From contig NZ_AHIL01000059.1 in NCBI RefSeq assembly GCF_000241525.1, positions 1 through 64,000 of the forward strand: 64,000 nt of DNA. The letters are read 5' to 3'. A program made the position numbers and the translations under genes. A model generated the notes under the pieces. The model had not been told where the DNA came from. It worked only from the letters and a program-made list of their open reading frames with translations, and searched no databases. The stretch is from Comamonas testosteroni ATCC 11996. GTDB lineage: Bacteria > Pseudomonadota > Gammaproteobacteria > Burkholderiales > Burkholderiaceae_C. This document shows, one piece after another, positions 1 through 8,608 of the stretch (position 1 is the first letter of the stretch; each line of letters opens with the position of its first letter).

Positions 1-85
1 AGCTCTCGGTGTCCGTGGTGGACATCAGAGTTGCATGCTCATCAAAGCTGTACTCCCGCTGGGTTACCGGTGCATTGACTCTCAT
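1..85 (-). CDS. PAS-type methyl-accepting chemotaxis protein, N-terminal end only
   Basis: The complement of the first 85 bases reads 28 codons from an ATG at 85, starting MRVNAPVTQREYSF and ending with the MSTTDTES stretch at the window edge. This opening is characteristic of Aer-like chemotaxis receptors, where a cytoplasmic PAS domain begins with an NxPVTQ(R/K)E motif followed by LMSTTD. Such proteins sense redox state or energy taxis signals and pass them to CheW/CheA. The rest of the gene lies outside the window, so membrane segments and the signalling domain cannot be checked. The ribosome site is weak. The assignment rests on the short motif match. Confidence 0.7.
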   Translation of the reverse strand, partial: MRVNAPVTQREYSFDEHATLMSTTDTES

Positions 86-282
86 AGATGCCACTTTTTG
101 GTCATTAATCGAGAAAAACTGCACAGCTTTGTGCCGCAGCCTGGACTGCGACGACCACCTCTGTGTGTATCAATTATTTACATGTTTTTGGCGACCCTCC
201 CATTCCTGAAAACGCAGTTGTTGCTAGCCCGCGTCAACGCAGATATAGCTCCCTGAGTCCTTCATTCAAAAGCGCCTTTTTC

Positions 283-759
283 CTACAGAGGCAGCCTCGC
301 ATCGTCCTTGATCTCCTCCATCACCGCATAGGTTCTGGTCTCGCGCACGCCGGGAAGCTGCCACAGCACCCGCCCCGCAAAGTCGCGGTAAGCAGCCATA
401 TCAGCCATGCGGGTCTTGAGCAGATAGTCAAAACCGCCCGCCACCATATGGCACTCCATGATGGCCGGATAGGCAAGCACTGCAGATTTGAACTCGTCAA
501 ACACATGGGGCGTGGTCCGGTCCAGAAGCACCTCAACAAACACCGTCATGCCCACACCCAGCTTCTGCGGGTTCAGCCGCGCCTCGTAGCCCAGGATGTA
601 ACCATCGCGCGTAAGCCGGGCCACGCGGGCCTGTACGGCTGTGGGCGACAGCGCCACCTGCTCTGCCAGGCGCAGATTGGAGATGCGTCCATCGGTTTGC
701 AGAATTGCCAGTATTTTTCGATCAATCCTGTCGATATCCACTTCTGAAGCATCGATCAT
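283..759 (-). CDS. Lrp/AsnC-family transcriptional regulator, probable putA activator
   Basis: This 158-residue protein has the usual length and layout of the Lrp family: an N-terminal helix-turn-helix (about residues 10-60, with IDRKILAILQTDGRISN and LSPTAVQARVARL) and a C-terminal RAM ligand-binding domain (from about residue 70). Lrp proteins form octamers or hexadecamers and respond to amino acids. It is transcribed away from putA, an arrangement known for PutR/BkdR-type regulators that activate proline catabolism when proline is present. The start has a GAGGAA ribosome site. Proline as effector is inferred from the neighbour, particularly because the PutA here has no DNA-binding domain of its own. 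Confidence 0.9.
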   Translation of the reverse strand: MIDASEVDIDRIDRKILAILQTDGRISNLRLAEQVALSPTAVQARVARLTRDGYILGYEARLNPQKLGVGMTVFVEVLLDRTTPHVFDEFKSAVLAYPAIMECHMVAGGFDYLLKTRMADMAAYRDFAGRVLWQLPGVRETRTYAVMEEIKDDARLPL

Positions 760-780
760 TGGTGAATTCCTCTTTTTAAC

Positions 781-796
781 TCACTAAATATAGTGA
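781..796. promoter_or_regulatory. 16-bp inverted repeat in the lrp-putA intergenic region
   Basis: TCACTA, four bases (AATA), then TAGTGA form perfect 6-bp arms, 22 bases upstream of the lrp start and within the divergent promoter region. Lrp-type regulators bind loose AT-rich inverted repeats, so this is a candidate operator for the adjacent regulator. The role is inferred. Confidence 0.45.
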
Positions 797-928
797 TTAA
801 TTTTTCGACAATCCAGCAATGATTTTCCCTATGTAGACAGCTGCGCCCGGGCCGCATGCAATGCAGCTGTGAACATGGTGAAGGCCGCGCACCCGCTCGC
901 GTCCAGGCTCAACGACACCTGCACAGAC

Positions 929-3900
929 ATGCCGACTTTCACTGCGCTGCCAGATTCCAGCCGCCCTGCCGATGAACTGCGTCAAGCCATCAGTTGCGCC
1001 ACCCGCATGGCCGAGTCCGATGCCGTGGCCCGGCTGCTACCGGCAGCCACGCTGCCGCCCGCCGAGGCTGCCCAGGTCGCTGCCCATGCGCAAAAGCTGG
1101 TCGAGCAGTTGCGCGCCCAACCCGCCAGCGCCGGGCGCCAGGGGCTGGTGCAAGGTCTGCTGCAGGAGTTTTCGCTGTCCTCGCAGGAAGGTGTGGCGCT
1201 GATGTGCCTGGCCGAAGCCTTGCTGCGCATCCCCGATGCAGCCACCCGTGATGCACTGATCCGCGACAAGCTGCGCGGCGGCGACTGGCAGGCTCATCTG
1301 GGCAAGAGCCCCTCGCTCTTTGTCAATGCTGCCGCCTGGGGACTGGTGGTCACCGGAAAGCTGGTCGATACGCATAGCGAGTCAGGCCTGCTCGCGGCAC
1401 TCAAACGCATCACAGCCAGGGGCGGCGAGCCGCTGGTGCGCAAGGGCGTGGACATGGCCATGCGCTTGATGGGTGAGCAGTTTGTGATGGGCGAGACCAT
1501 TTCCCAGGCTCTGGAGCGTGCACGCGAGCTGCAGGCCAGAGGCTTTCGCTATTCCTACGACATGCTCGGCGAGGCCGCCCTCTCCGCTGAGGACGCGCAG
1601 CGCTACATGCAGTCCTATGTGAATGCGATTCATGCAATCGGCAAGGCCGCTGACGGCAAGGGCGTCTATGAACGGCCTGGCATTTCCATCAAGCTCAGCG
1701 CCCTGCACCCGCGCTACAGCCGCGCGCAATGGCAGCGCGTGATGAGCGAGCTGCTGCCGCGCGTGCTGCAACTGTGCGAGCTGGCACGCAGCTACGACAT
1801 AGGGCTCAATATCGACGCAGAAGAAGCCGACCGCCTGGAGCTGTCGCTGGACCTACTGGAGCAACTGGCCCACGCCCCTGGCCTGGCAGGCTGGAACGGC
1901 CTGGGCTTTGTGATTCAGGCCTATCAGAAACGTTGTCCCTATGTGATCGACTATCTGATCGATCTGGCCCGTCGCAGCGAGCGCCGTCTGATGGTGCGCC
2001 TGGTCAAAGGCGCCTACTGGGACAGCGAAATCAAGCGCGCCCAGATCGACGGTCTGAACGACTACCCGGTCTACACCCGCAAGCACCACACCGATGTGGC
2101 CTATATCGCCTGTGCTCGCAAGCTGCTGGCCGCACCCAGCGCCATCTACCCGCAATTCGCCACCCATAACGCCCAGACCGTGGCCAGCATCGAATCATTG
2201 GCCGGTGCCCAACCCTACAGCGCCGGACGTTACGAGTTTCAATGCCTGCACGGCATGGGCGAGCAGCTCTACCTGCATGTGGTCGAGGCCGAAGACAAGG
2301 CCGCACGCCGCCCATGCCGCATCTATGCTCCCGTGGGTACGCACGAGACACTGCTGGCCTATCTGGTTCGCCGCCTGCTGGAAAACGGCGCCAACAGCTC
2401 ATTCGTGCACCGCATCGCCAACCCCGACTGGCCCATCTCTGATTTGATAGCTGCCCCTGCAGACCAAGTCTGGGCTGAGGGCCAACCGGATCCCCAAAAC
2501 CGAGCCGGGGTGGAGACTTTGATTGCGGTCGATGCCATAGGCCTGCCCCATCCCCGCATAGTGCTGCCGCGCGATCTGCTGGGCGAACAGCGCAGCAACT
2601 CCTCAGGCCTGGACCTGAGCGATGACGGTGTGTTGAGCGCTCTGTCTCAAGCGCTTGCGCAAAGCCGGCCCGCACCACTTCGCCAGGGTGTCCATGCCGT
2701 GCATGCCGCCGACACCATCGGCACAGCCATAACCAACCCGGCCAGCCATCAGGAGCTGCTGGGCTATGTCAGCGATGCAGGGCCCGTGCAGATCCAGCAG
2801 GCGCTGCACGCAGCCGCACAGGCCCAGACCGCCTGGCAAGCCAGCCCGGCCGAGCTGCGTGCCAGTCTGCTGCAGACCGCAGCAGAGCTCTTTGAAGCGC
2901 AGATGCATCCACTGATGAGCCTGCTGATGCGCGAAGCTGGCAAGACTGCGGCCAATGCCGTGTCCGAGGTGCGCGAGGCCGTGGACTTTCTGCGCTATTA
3001 CGCGGCTCAGATCCGGCGGCAGGCCGATGCGGATCTGCTCGCCCCCGGCATCGGCCCTGTGGTCTGCATCAGCCCCTGGAATTTTCCACTGGCCATCTTC
3101 ACCGGCCAGGTCGCAGCCGCCCTGGGCGCTGGCAATGTGGTGCTGGCCAAGCCCGCCGAGCAGACCCCGCTGATCGCCCTTGAAGCCGTGCGCCTGCTGC
3201 ATCAGGCCGGCATTGCGCCAGACGTTCTGCAATTGCTGCCCGGCCGGGGCGAGACCGTAGGCGCCGCGCTGGTGGCCGATGCGCGCGTGGCAGGCGTGCT
3301 GTTCACCGGCTCCACCGAGGTGGCGCGACTGCTGGCTCTGCAGACCGCCGCACGGCTGCGCCCCGACGGCCAGCCTGTGGTGCTGGTGGCCGAAACCGGC
3401 GGCCAGAACGCCATGCTGGTGGACTCGTCCGCCCTGGTCGAGCAAGCCGTGCAGGACATTGCTGCATCCGCCTTTGACAGCGCGGGCCAGCGCTGCTCGG
3501 CTCTGCGCCTGCTGTGCGTGCAAAACGACTGCGCCGACCGGCTGCTGGTCATGCTGCGCGGTGCCATGCAAGAGCTGCATTGCGGCAACCCGGCCGAACT
3601 GGCCACCGATGTGGGGCCCGTGATCGATGCCGATGCCAAGACTGGTATCGAGCGGCATATCGCCAGACTCAGAGCTCTGGGTCTGCGCATCCATCAATCA
3701 CCGCTGGGCCCGGAAACTGCCGCACAAGGGCATTTTGTGGCGCCTACGCTGATCGAGCTGCCCGACCTGCATCAGCTCAAGCGCGAAGTCTTCGGCCCCG
3801 TACTCCATGTACTGCGCTATCAACGGCGCGAGTTGCCGCAATTGCTGGAGCGCATCAACGCCCTGGGCTACGGCCTGACCATGGGATTGCACACGCGCAT

Positions 3901-4723
3901 CGACGAAACCGTGCAGCAGGTCGCTCAGGCGGCACATGTCGGCAACCTGTATGTGAATCGCAATATGGTGGGGGCCGTGGTCGGTGTTCAGCCCTTTGGC
4001 GGCGAAGGGCTGTCGGGCACCGGTCCCAAGGCCGGCGGCCCGCTGTATCTGCCACGCCTGCAGCAGACACCCGGCTCGCCCCTGCGTTTGCTCAGTCTGC
4101 TGCTGCATCAATCCGGAGAGGCACAGGCCAGTGCCACGCCCGTCACGGCAGCAGCGGCGACCGCCTTGCGGCAGCTGGGCCACTGGGCCAGGCAGCATGG
4201 TGAGGCCATCGTCAGCCATGATTGCGAGCGCCTGCAATCGGCCCTGCCCGATCTGCATGCCGCGCGCCTGCTGCCCGGCCCCACAGGCGAGCGCAATCTC
4301 TACCAGTTGCTTGGCAAGCCGCGCACACTGTGCCTGGCGCAGGAAAGAACCATGCTGCTGCAGCAACTGGCGGCTGCACTGGCCTGCGGCTCGCAAGCAT
4401 TGTGGGTGCCCGGCCCGCTAGGCACCGCGGTTCACGGCAAGCTGCCAGAGCCACTGCGCCGTCAGGTGCTGCTGTTGCCTGCAGATCTCAGCATCGAGGA
4501 AATTGCGGAAACCGAGCCCATGGATTCAGCCCTGCTGGAATGCGACGCCCCCCAATTTCTACGCTGGGCGCAGGCCCTGGCAAGGCGCCCCGGCCCGCTG
4601 ATACTGCCCACACGCTGTGTGGCAGGCCAGCCCGTTCGGCTGGAACGGCTCTGGCATGAACGAGCTCTGTCGCACAACACGGCGGCAGCGGGCGGCAATG
4701 CGGCATTGATGACGCTGGAATAG
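929..4723 (+). CDS. putA: Bifunctional proline dehydrogenase / L-glutamate gamma-semialdehyde dehydrogenase PutA
   Basis: PutA oxidises proline to glutamate in two steps: an FAD proline dehydrogenase feeding electrons to the quinone pool, and an NAD aldehyde dehydrogenase linked to it by a substrate channel. The N-terminal half shows proline dehydrogenase motifs (GISIKLSALHPRY, NIDAEEADRLELS, MVRLVKGAYWDSEI). The second half is the aldehyde dehydrogenase (SPWNFPLAIF, FTGSTEVARL, ETGGQNAML), with the catalytic Cys in GQRCSALR encoded at 3494-3496. A C-terminal extension of more than 200 residues is the conserved tail of long PutAs. The ribbon-helix-helix DNA-binding domain found at the start of E. 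coli PutA is absent, so control probably falls to the divergent Lrp gene. The ATG at 929 was preferred; an in-frame GTG at 869 and ATG at 875 are possible and no start has a clear ribosome site. Confidence 0.96.
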   Translation: MPTFTALPDSSRPADELRQAISCATRMAESDAVARLLPAATLPPAEAAQVAAHAQKLVEQLRAQPASAGRQGLVQGLLQEFSLSSQEGVALMCLAEALLRIPDAATRDALIRDKLRGGDWQAHLGKSPSLFVNAAAWGLVVTGKLVDTHSESGLLAALKRITARGGEPLVRKGVDMAMRLMGEQFVMGETISQALERARELQARGFRYSYDMLGEAALSAEDAQRYMQSYVNAIHAIGKAADGKGVYERPGISIKLSALHPRYSRAQWQRVMSELLPRVLQLCELARSYDIGLNIDAEEADRLELSLDLLEQLAHAPGLAGWNGLGFVIQAYQKRCPYVIDYLIDLARRSERRLMVRLVKGAYWDSEIKRAQIDGLNDYPVYTRKHHTDVAYIACARKLLAAPSAIYPQFATHNAQTVASIESLAGAQPYSAGRYEFQCLHGMGEQLYLHVVEAEDKAARRPCRIYAPVGTHETLLAYLVRRLLENGANSSFVHRIANPDWPISDLIAAPADQVWAEGQPDPQNRAGVETLIAVDAIGLPHPRIVLPRDLLGEQRSNSSGLDLSDDGVLSALSQALAQSRPAPLRQGVHAVHAADTIGTAITNPASHQELLGYVSDAGPVQIQQALHAAAQAQTAWQASPAELRASLLQTAAELFEAQMHPLMSLLMREAGKTAANAVSEVREAVDFLRYYAAQIRRQADADLLAPGIGPVVCISPWNFPLAIFTGQVAAALGAGNVVLAKPAEQTPLIALEAVRLLHQAGIAPDVLQLLPGRGETVGAALVADARVAGVLFTGSTEVARLLALQTAARLRPDGQPVVLVAETGGQNAMLVDSSALVEQAVQDIAASAFDSAGQRCSALRLLCVQNDCADRLLVMLRGAMQELHCGNPAELATDVGPVIDADAKTGIERHIARLRALGLRIHQSPLGPETAAQGHFVAPTLIELPDLHQLKREVFGPVLHVLRYQRRELPQLLERINALGYGLTMGLHTRIDETVQQVAQAAHVGNLYVNRNMVGAVVGVQPFGGEGLSGTGPKAGGPLYLPRLQQTPGSPLRLLSLLLHQSGEAQASATPVTAAAATALRQLGHWARQHGEAIVSHDCERLQSALPDLHAARLLPGPTGERNLYQLLGKPRTLCLAQERTMLLQQLAAALACGSQALWVPGPLGTAVHGKLPEPLRRQVLLLPADLSIEEIAETEPMDSALLECDAPQFLRWAQALARRPGPLILPTRCVAGQPVRLERLWHERALSHNTAAAGGNAALMTLE

Positions 4724-4727
4724 CCGC

Positions 4728-4825
4728 CCTGAGGCGCTTTGCGCCTTCCCCCTCTCAGCTTCGCGAAGGGGGACGACAGCCTCGCTGCAGGGTGGCGGGG
4801 CCGCCAAGGCCCTTGCTTGCTGTCC
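4728..4825 (+). repeat. GC-rich dispersed intergenic repeat, copy 1
   Basis: The stretch has a small palindrome (GAGGCGCTTTGCGCCTTCC), then GGGGGACGACAGCCTCGCTGC, GGCGGGGCCGCC and CCTTGCTTGC. The same order of blocks recurs in inverted orientation at 7690-7761 and 12115-12203. It lies just after the putA stop and may act as a transcript-end or mRNA-stabilising structure like REP/BIME elements, but that role is inferred. Confidence 0.75.
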
Positions 4826-5002
4826 ACTGCTCATAGGCCATGCCCATTCGGCGCTGTGCGCCCGATACTCACCACGCCCCTCAGAGCCGCCAACACCACC
4901 CAGCAAGCCCCAGGTCTGCTATTGAGACCAGGCGCGAAGCTGCAGACAGTACAAAAGTACGGCAAGACGAGGCAACGACATATCAAGGGTGGGTATTAGC
5001 GG

Positions 5003-5049
5003 GTCCAAAAAAGAAAGCACCCAGCGCAAGCAGTACCTGCGCTGGGTGC
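5003..5049 (-). terminator. Rho-independent terminator of the Mop gene
   Basis: A perfect 12-bp stem (GCACCCAGCGCA at 5017-5028, TGCGCTGGGTGC at 5038-5049) with a 9-base loop lies 20 bases beyond the stop of the Mop gene. On the minus strand it is followed by CTTTCTTTTTTGG, a good T-rich tail. Confidence 0.85.
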
Positions 5050-5069
5050 TCTTTGAGAGTCAATGAGAT

Positions 5070-5285
5070 TTACAGCTTGGCGATGGACACCTCGGTGGAC
5101 TTGACCAGAGCTACAACCTCCGAACCCACCGCCAAACCCAGGTCATTGACCGAGCGCGTGGTGATCACCGACGTGACGATGCCCCAGGGCGTCTCGACAT
5201 CCACCTCCGAGACCACATCACCACGGATGATTTCCTTGACCTTGCCCTTGAACTGGTTGCGTACGTTGATGGCTTGAATAGACAT
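5070..5285 (-). CDS. Mop-type TOBE-domain molybdate-binding protein (molbindin)
   Basis: A 71-residue protein consisting of a single TOBE/Mop domain (MSIQAINVRNQFKGKVKEI, then DVETPWGIVTSVITTRSVNDLG and VVALVKSTEVSIAKL). Stand-alone Mop proteins assemble into cytoplasmic oligomers that bind and store molybdate or tungstate oxyanions. The ATG at 5285 follows a clean AGGAG site; an upstream in-frame extension to 5336 has no such site. The gene is monocistronic with its own terminator. Its closeness to sulfur-assimilation genes fits an oxyanion theme but is not proof of co-regulation. Confidence 0.9.
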   Translation of the reverse strand: MSIQAINVRNQFKGKVKEIIRGDVVSEVDVETPWGIVTSVITTRSVNDLGLAVGSEVVALVKSTEVSIAKL

Positions 5286-5627
5286 GTAGATTCTCCTGAG
5301 AAAGCGTGAAGGTTTTGAAAACAGCGCTTGCTGCACTGCATGAAAACGATTCTGAAACCTTCTCCAAAAAACTCAAAAGAATAAAAACAAAAATTTTTAT
5401 ACCCAAAACATCTTATGAAAATCAGTGACCATAGCGTGGCACGAGCCCGCGCGGCCAGGCATCGAGCGGCAGCGCGATCGAGCGGAGACAAAGACGCCCA
5501 TCACCACGATATGGCTGCGCAAAAAGCGCGAGACATTGAGCACCACCTGTGCCAGTCCCTGCTGCGCAGTCGCCCATGTAGTGCCATACCGGGGCTTGAA
5601 GCTCTTTCAGGAGATTCGAGTTGAAAT
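5286..5627. other. Intergenic region upstream of the Mop gene
   Basis: About 340 bases between the Mop gene and the CysB-type regulator. The part near 5370-5410 is very AT-rich and probably carries the Mop promoter. No convincing gene, RNA or repeat was seen. Short open frames here have no family resemblance. Confidence 0.5.
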
Positions 5628-6560
5628 TCAGCCTTCGGCAGATTGCAGTGCCGCACGCACCACCTCGGGCGTCAGCGTAGGCACAAAGCTCTCGATGAAG
5701 GCATAGGCGTAGCCGCGCAGCCAGGCATCGCGGCGCAGAGCCAGGCGCGTGAGATTGACCTCGAACAGATGGCGGGCATCGATGGCGCGCAGATGGCGGT
5801 CACGCTCGGCATCGAAAGCGATGGAGGCAATGATGCCCACGCCCATACCCAGCTCCGCATAGGTCTTGATTACATCGGCATCCATGGCGGTGAGCACCAC
5901 ATCGGGCACCAGCCCGGTCGCCGCAAACGCCTTGTCGATATGGGCACGCCCGGTGTAGCCCTGTTCGTAGGTGATGATGGGGTGGCGCGCCAGCGCTTGC
6001 AGCGTCAGGGCTCCTTCTGTATCGAGCAGTTCATGGCCGGGCGGAACGACCACGCTGTGCGACCAGCGATAGCAAGGCAGGGTCACCAGGTTCTCATAGC
6101 TTCCCAGCGCCTCGGTGGCCACGCCGATATCGGCCTCGCCCGAGAGCAGCATCTCGGCCACCTGGCGTGGCGAGCCCTGATGCAGATGCAGCGAAACCTG
6201 GGGGTAGAGCCTGCGGAAATCACGCACCACCTGGGGCAAGGCATAGCGTGCCTGGGAATGCGTGGCAGCAATCGACAGGCCGCCGCGCTCGCTGGCGTGG
6301 AAATCCTCGCCCGCGCGACGCAGATTGTCGGCTTCGAGCAGCATGCGCTCGACAATCGGCAGCAAGGCCGTGCCTGGCGGCGTCAGCCCCGTCAGGCGCT
6401 TGCCGGCGCGCACAAAGATATCGATACCCAACTCCTCCTCGAGCTCGCGAATCTGCCGGCTCACGCCGGGCTGCGAAGTGTGGAGCATGGCCGCCACTTC
6501 GGTCAGATTGAAGCCACACCTTGCCGTTTCCCGGACCGAACGCAGTTGCTGAAAATTCAT
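5628..6560 (-). CDS. CysB/Cbl-type LysR-family regulator
   Basis: A 310-residue LysR-type activator. The N-terminal winged helix-turn-helix (MNFQQLRSVRETARCGFNLT, then AAMLHTSQPGVSRQIRELEEELG) is the distinctive CysB-subfamily form, with the SQPGVSRQI recognition helix. The effector domain follows from about residue 90. CysB and Cbl switch on sulfate, thiosulfate and sulfonate uptake when sulfur is scarce, sensing N-acetylserine or adenosine phosphosulfate. It is the last gene of the minus-strand ssu run, 69 bases after ssuB, so it most likely controls that cluster. CysB and Cbl/SsuR cannot be told apart from sequence alone. Confidence 0.9.
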   Translation of the reverse strand: MNFQQLRSVRETARCGFNLTEVAAMLHTSQPGVSRQIRELEEELGIDIFVRAGKRLTGLTPPGTALLPIVERMLLEADNLRRAGEDFHASERGGLSIAATHSQARYALPQVVRDFRRLYPQVSLHLHQGSPRQVAEMLLSGEADIGVATEALGSYENLVTLPCYRWSHSVVVPPGHELLDTEGALTLQALARHPIITYEQGYTGRAHIDKAFAATGLVPDVVLTAMDADVIKTYAELGMGVGIIASIAFDAERDRHLRAIDARHLFEVNLTRLALRRDAWLRGYAYAFIESFVPTLTPEVVRAALQSAEG

Positions 6561-6629
6561 ATCTTGATGGCAGGCGGCACAGCTTGCGGCTGCGCCAGCC
6601 GCCTGTTTCTCTTTGTTTTCGTTGGATGC

Positions 6630-7640
6630 TCAAATCGCCCAGCGCAGGCCAGTAGCCGGCACGCCAGGCCAGCTCGGCAATCCGGCGGCCTGTTCCGACT
6701 CGGGCTTTTGCAGCACGCGATCCAGAATGCGTGTCTCCAGCGCGGCAAAGCGGGCATCGCCATGCACACGCGGGCGCGGCAAATCGATGCGCTCGTCGAG
6801 CGCAATGCGCCCATCCTCGATCAGCACCACGCGGTCTGCCAGGGCCACGGCCTCCTGTACATCGTGAGTGACCAGCAAGGCCGTGAAGCCATGACTGCGC
6901 CACAGACCTTCGATGAGACGGTGCATTTCGATGCGAGTCAGCGCATCGAGAGCGCCCAGCGGCTCGTCGAGCAGCAGCAGTCGCGGCTGGTGAACCAGGG
7001 CACGGGCCAGGGCGACGCGCTGGCGCTGGCCGCCCGACAGCCGCGCCGGCCATTCATTTTCGCGGTCAGCCAGTCCCACCTGCGCCAGCACCTTGCGGCC
7101 GCGCTCGCGCGCCGAATCAGGCAGACCCAGAATCACGTTGTCCAGTACCCGCTTCCAGGGCAGCAGACGCGCGTCCTGAAACATGATGCGCGTATCCCTG
7201 TTTTGCCGGCGCTGCTCGCGCGCATCGCCCGCATCGATCAGCAGTTGCCCCGCACTGGCCTCTTCCAGCCCTGCCACAAGGCGCAGCAAGGTGGACTTGC
7301 CGCAGCCGCTGCGCCCAACGATGGCGATGAACTCGCCAGGCTGAACATCGAGCTGTACCTGCCTGAGCACTTCACGCTCGCCATAGCGCTTGGTCAGCTG
7401 CCGAGTCTGCAAATGCACGCCCTGCGTGCCCTCGGTCTGCTCTTTCTGCTGCGCATCGGGCTGCTGGCTGCTGTCTTTTTTTTCCTCTTCCGCATCCTCG
7501 GCCCTGTGCCACAGCTTGCCGCTAGCCTGCAAGGCCTCGGCCTCGTCCCAGGATGCCTCCCATGCCACCAGCGGCTGACGCGCATTCAAGGCACCGGCAC
7601 CCACCAGCGACTGCGTCAAACGATCCCACAAACTGCTCAT
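6630..7640 (-). CDS. ssuB: Aliphatic sulfonate ABC transporter ATP-binding protein
   Basis: ATPase of the sulfonate importer. It has Walker A (GRSGCGKST), signature ([15 protein letters not shown]), Walker B (LLLLDEP) and the switch His in [10 protein letters not shown]. At 336 codons it is well above the roughly 255 residues usual for SsuB. The excess is an N-terminal stretch of about 70 residues rich in Glu, Lys, Gln and Ala ([20 protein letters not shown]) and a short C-terminal tail. The ATG at 7640 has a GGGAG site; further upstream the frame runs into repeat sequence. It works with SsuC and one or both SsuA proteins. Confidence 0.93.
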   Translation of the reverse strand: MSSLWDRLTQSLVGAGALNARQPLVAWEASWDEAEALQASGKLWHRAEDAEEEKKDSSQQPDAQQKEQTEGTQGVHLQTRQLTKRYGEREVLRQVQLDVQPGEFIAIVGRSGCGKSTLLRLVAGLEEASAGQLLIDAGDAREQRRQNRDTRIMFQDARLLPWKRVLDNVILGLPDSARERGRKVLAQVGLADRENEWPARLSGGQRQRVALARALVHQPRLLLLDEPLGALDALTRIEMHRLIEGLWRSHGFTALLVTHDVQEAVALADRVVLIEDGRIALDERIDLPRPRVHGDARFAALETRILDRVLQKPESEQAAGLPSWPGVPATGLRWAI

Positions 7641-7689
7641 CACCAACTCCCGTCTTTGTCTGTTCAAAACTGGCGCAGCACATGCGCGT

Positions 7690-7761
7690 GACAGCGAGCA
7701 AGCGCCGCCGCGCAGCGAGGCTGTCGTCCCCTGGGGGAAGCCGCAATGCGGCTCAGGGGGC
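7690..7761 (-). repeat. GC-rich dispersed intergenic repeat, copy 2
   Basis: The minus strand reads CCCCCTGAGCCGCATTGCGG, then TTCCCCCAGGGGACGACAGC and CCTCGCTGCG, the same block order as at 4728-4825. It fills the ssuC-ssuB gap. Its CCCTGA block supplies the last codon and stop of ssuC, so the repeat meets the coding sequence without a spacer. Confidence 0.75.
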
Positions 7762-8598
7762 TCCATAACTCGGATGCCAGCGCAGCCACCAGCGCTCCAG
7801 CGAACGGGCAAACACATCGGCCAGCTTGCCCAGGATTGCGTAGAGCAAGATGCCCACCAACACCACATCGGTCTGCAGGAACTCACGCGCATTCATGGTC
7901 AGGTAGCCGATGCCAGCCTGGGCAGAGATGGTCTCGGCCACGATCAGAATCACCCACATCAGCCCGAGCGAAAAACGCAAGCCCACTAGGATGGAAGACA
8001 GCGCTCCCGGCAAGACGATGTCGCGATACAACTGCCACCGCGTGAGACCGTAGCTGCGGCCCATCTCGATCAGGCCCGGGTCCACGTTGCGAATGCCGTG
8101 AAAGGTGTTCAGATAGATGGGAAAGAACACCGAGACGCTGATCAGAAACAGCTTGGCCGATTCGTCGATGCCGAACCACAGAATGACCAGCGGAATCAGC
8201 GCCAGCGCAGGGATGTTGCGCACCATCTGGATCGTGGAATCGAGCAGCGTCTCGGCCCAGCGCAGCGAGCCTGTGAGCAAACCCAGCAGCAAGCCCAGGC
8301 TGCCGCCAATGGCCAGCCCCGCCAGCGCACGCCCGGCACTGACCTTGACATGCGTCCATAACTCGCCCGACTCTGCCAGAGCCCAGGCGGCACGCAACAC
8401 ATCCAGCGGTGCGGGCAGCACCCGCGTGGACAGCCAGCCCCAGGCCGATGCGGCCTGCCAGGCAGCGATCAGCGCGACCGGCAACAGCCAGGGCAGCAGC
8501 CGCAAAGCGAACTGACGCGCCAGCAACTCCAGGCGCGGCACCGGCGGACTTGCAGGCTGAGCCGCAGATTGCAACGTCAGCGTTTGAACATCACTCAT
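7753..8598 (-). CDS. ssuC: Aliphatic sulfonate ABC transporter permease
   Basis: A 281-residue inner-membrane permease of the SsuC/TauC/NrtB group. There are about six hydrophobic segments, from the first near residue 35 ([15 protein letters not shown]) to the last near residue 255. The cytoplasmic EAA loop that contacts the ATPase is visible as [23 protein letters not shown]. The ATG at 8598 follows AAGGAGAG. It sits 10 bases downstream of ssuD in the same operon. Confidence 0.94.
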   Translation of the reverse strand: MSDVQTLTLQSAAQPASPPVPRLELLARQFALRLLPWLLPVALIAAWQAASAWGWLSTRVLPAPLDVLRAAWALAESGELWTHVKVSAGRALAGLAIGGSLGLLLGLLTGSLRWAETLLDSTIQMVRNIPALALIPLVILWFGIDESAKLFLISVSVFFPIYLNTFHGIRNVDPGLIEMGRSYGLTRWQLYRDIVLPGALSSILVGLRFSLGLMWVILIVAETISAQAGIGYLTMNAREFLQTDVVLVGILLYAILGKLADVFARSLERWWLRWHPSYGAP

Positions 8599-8608
8599 AC
8601 CCTCTCCT

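Noticed and set aside
2603-3697. A 364-codon minus-strand open frame inside putA
   Set aside because: Shadow of the aldehyde dehydrogenase domain, whose catalytic motifs are intact on the plus strand.
5643-7691. A 682-codon plus-strand open frame opposite the regulator and ssuB
   Set aside because: It is the high-G+C shadow of the CysB-type and ssuB genes, with no domain of its own.
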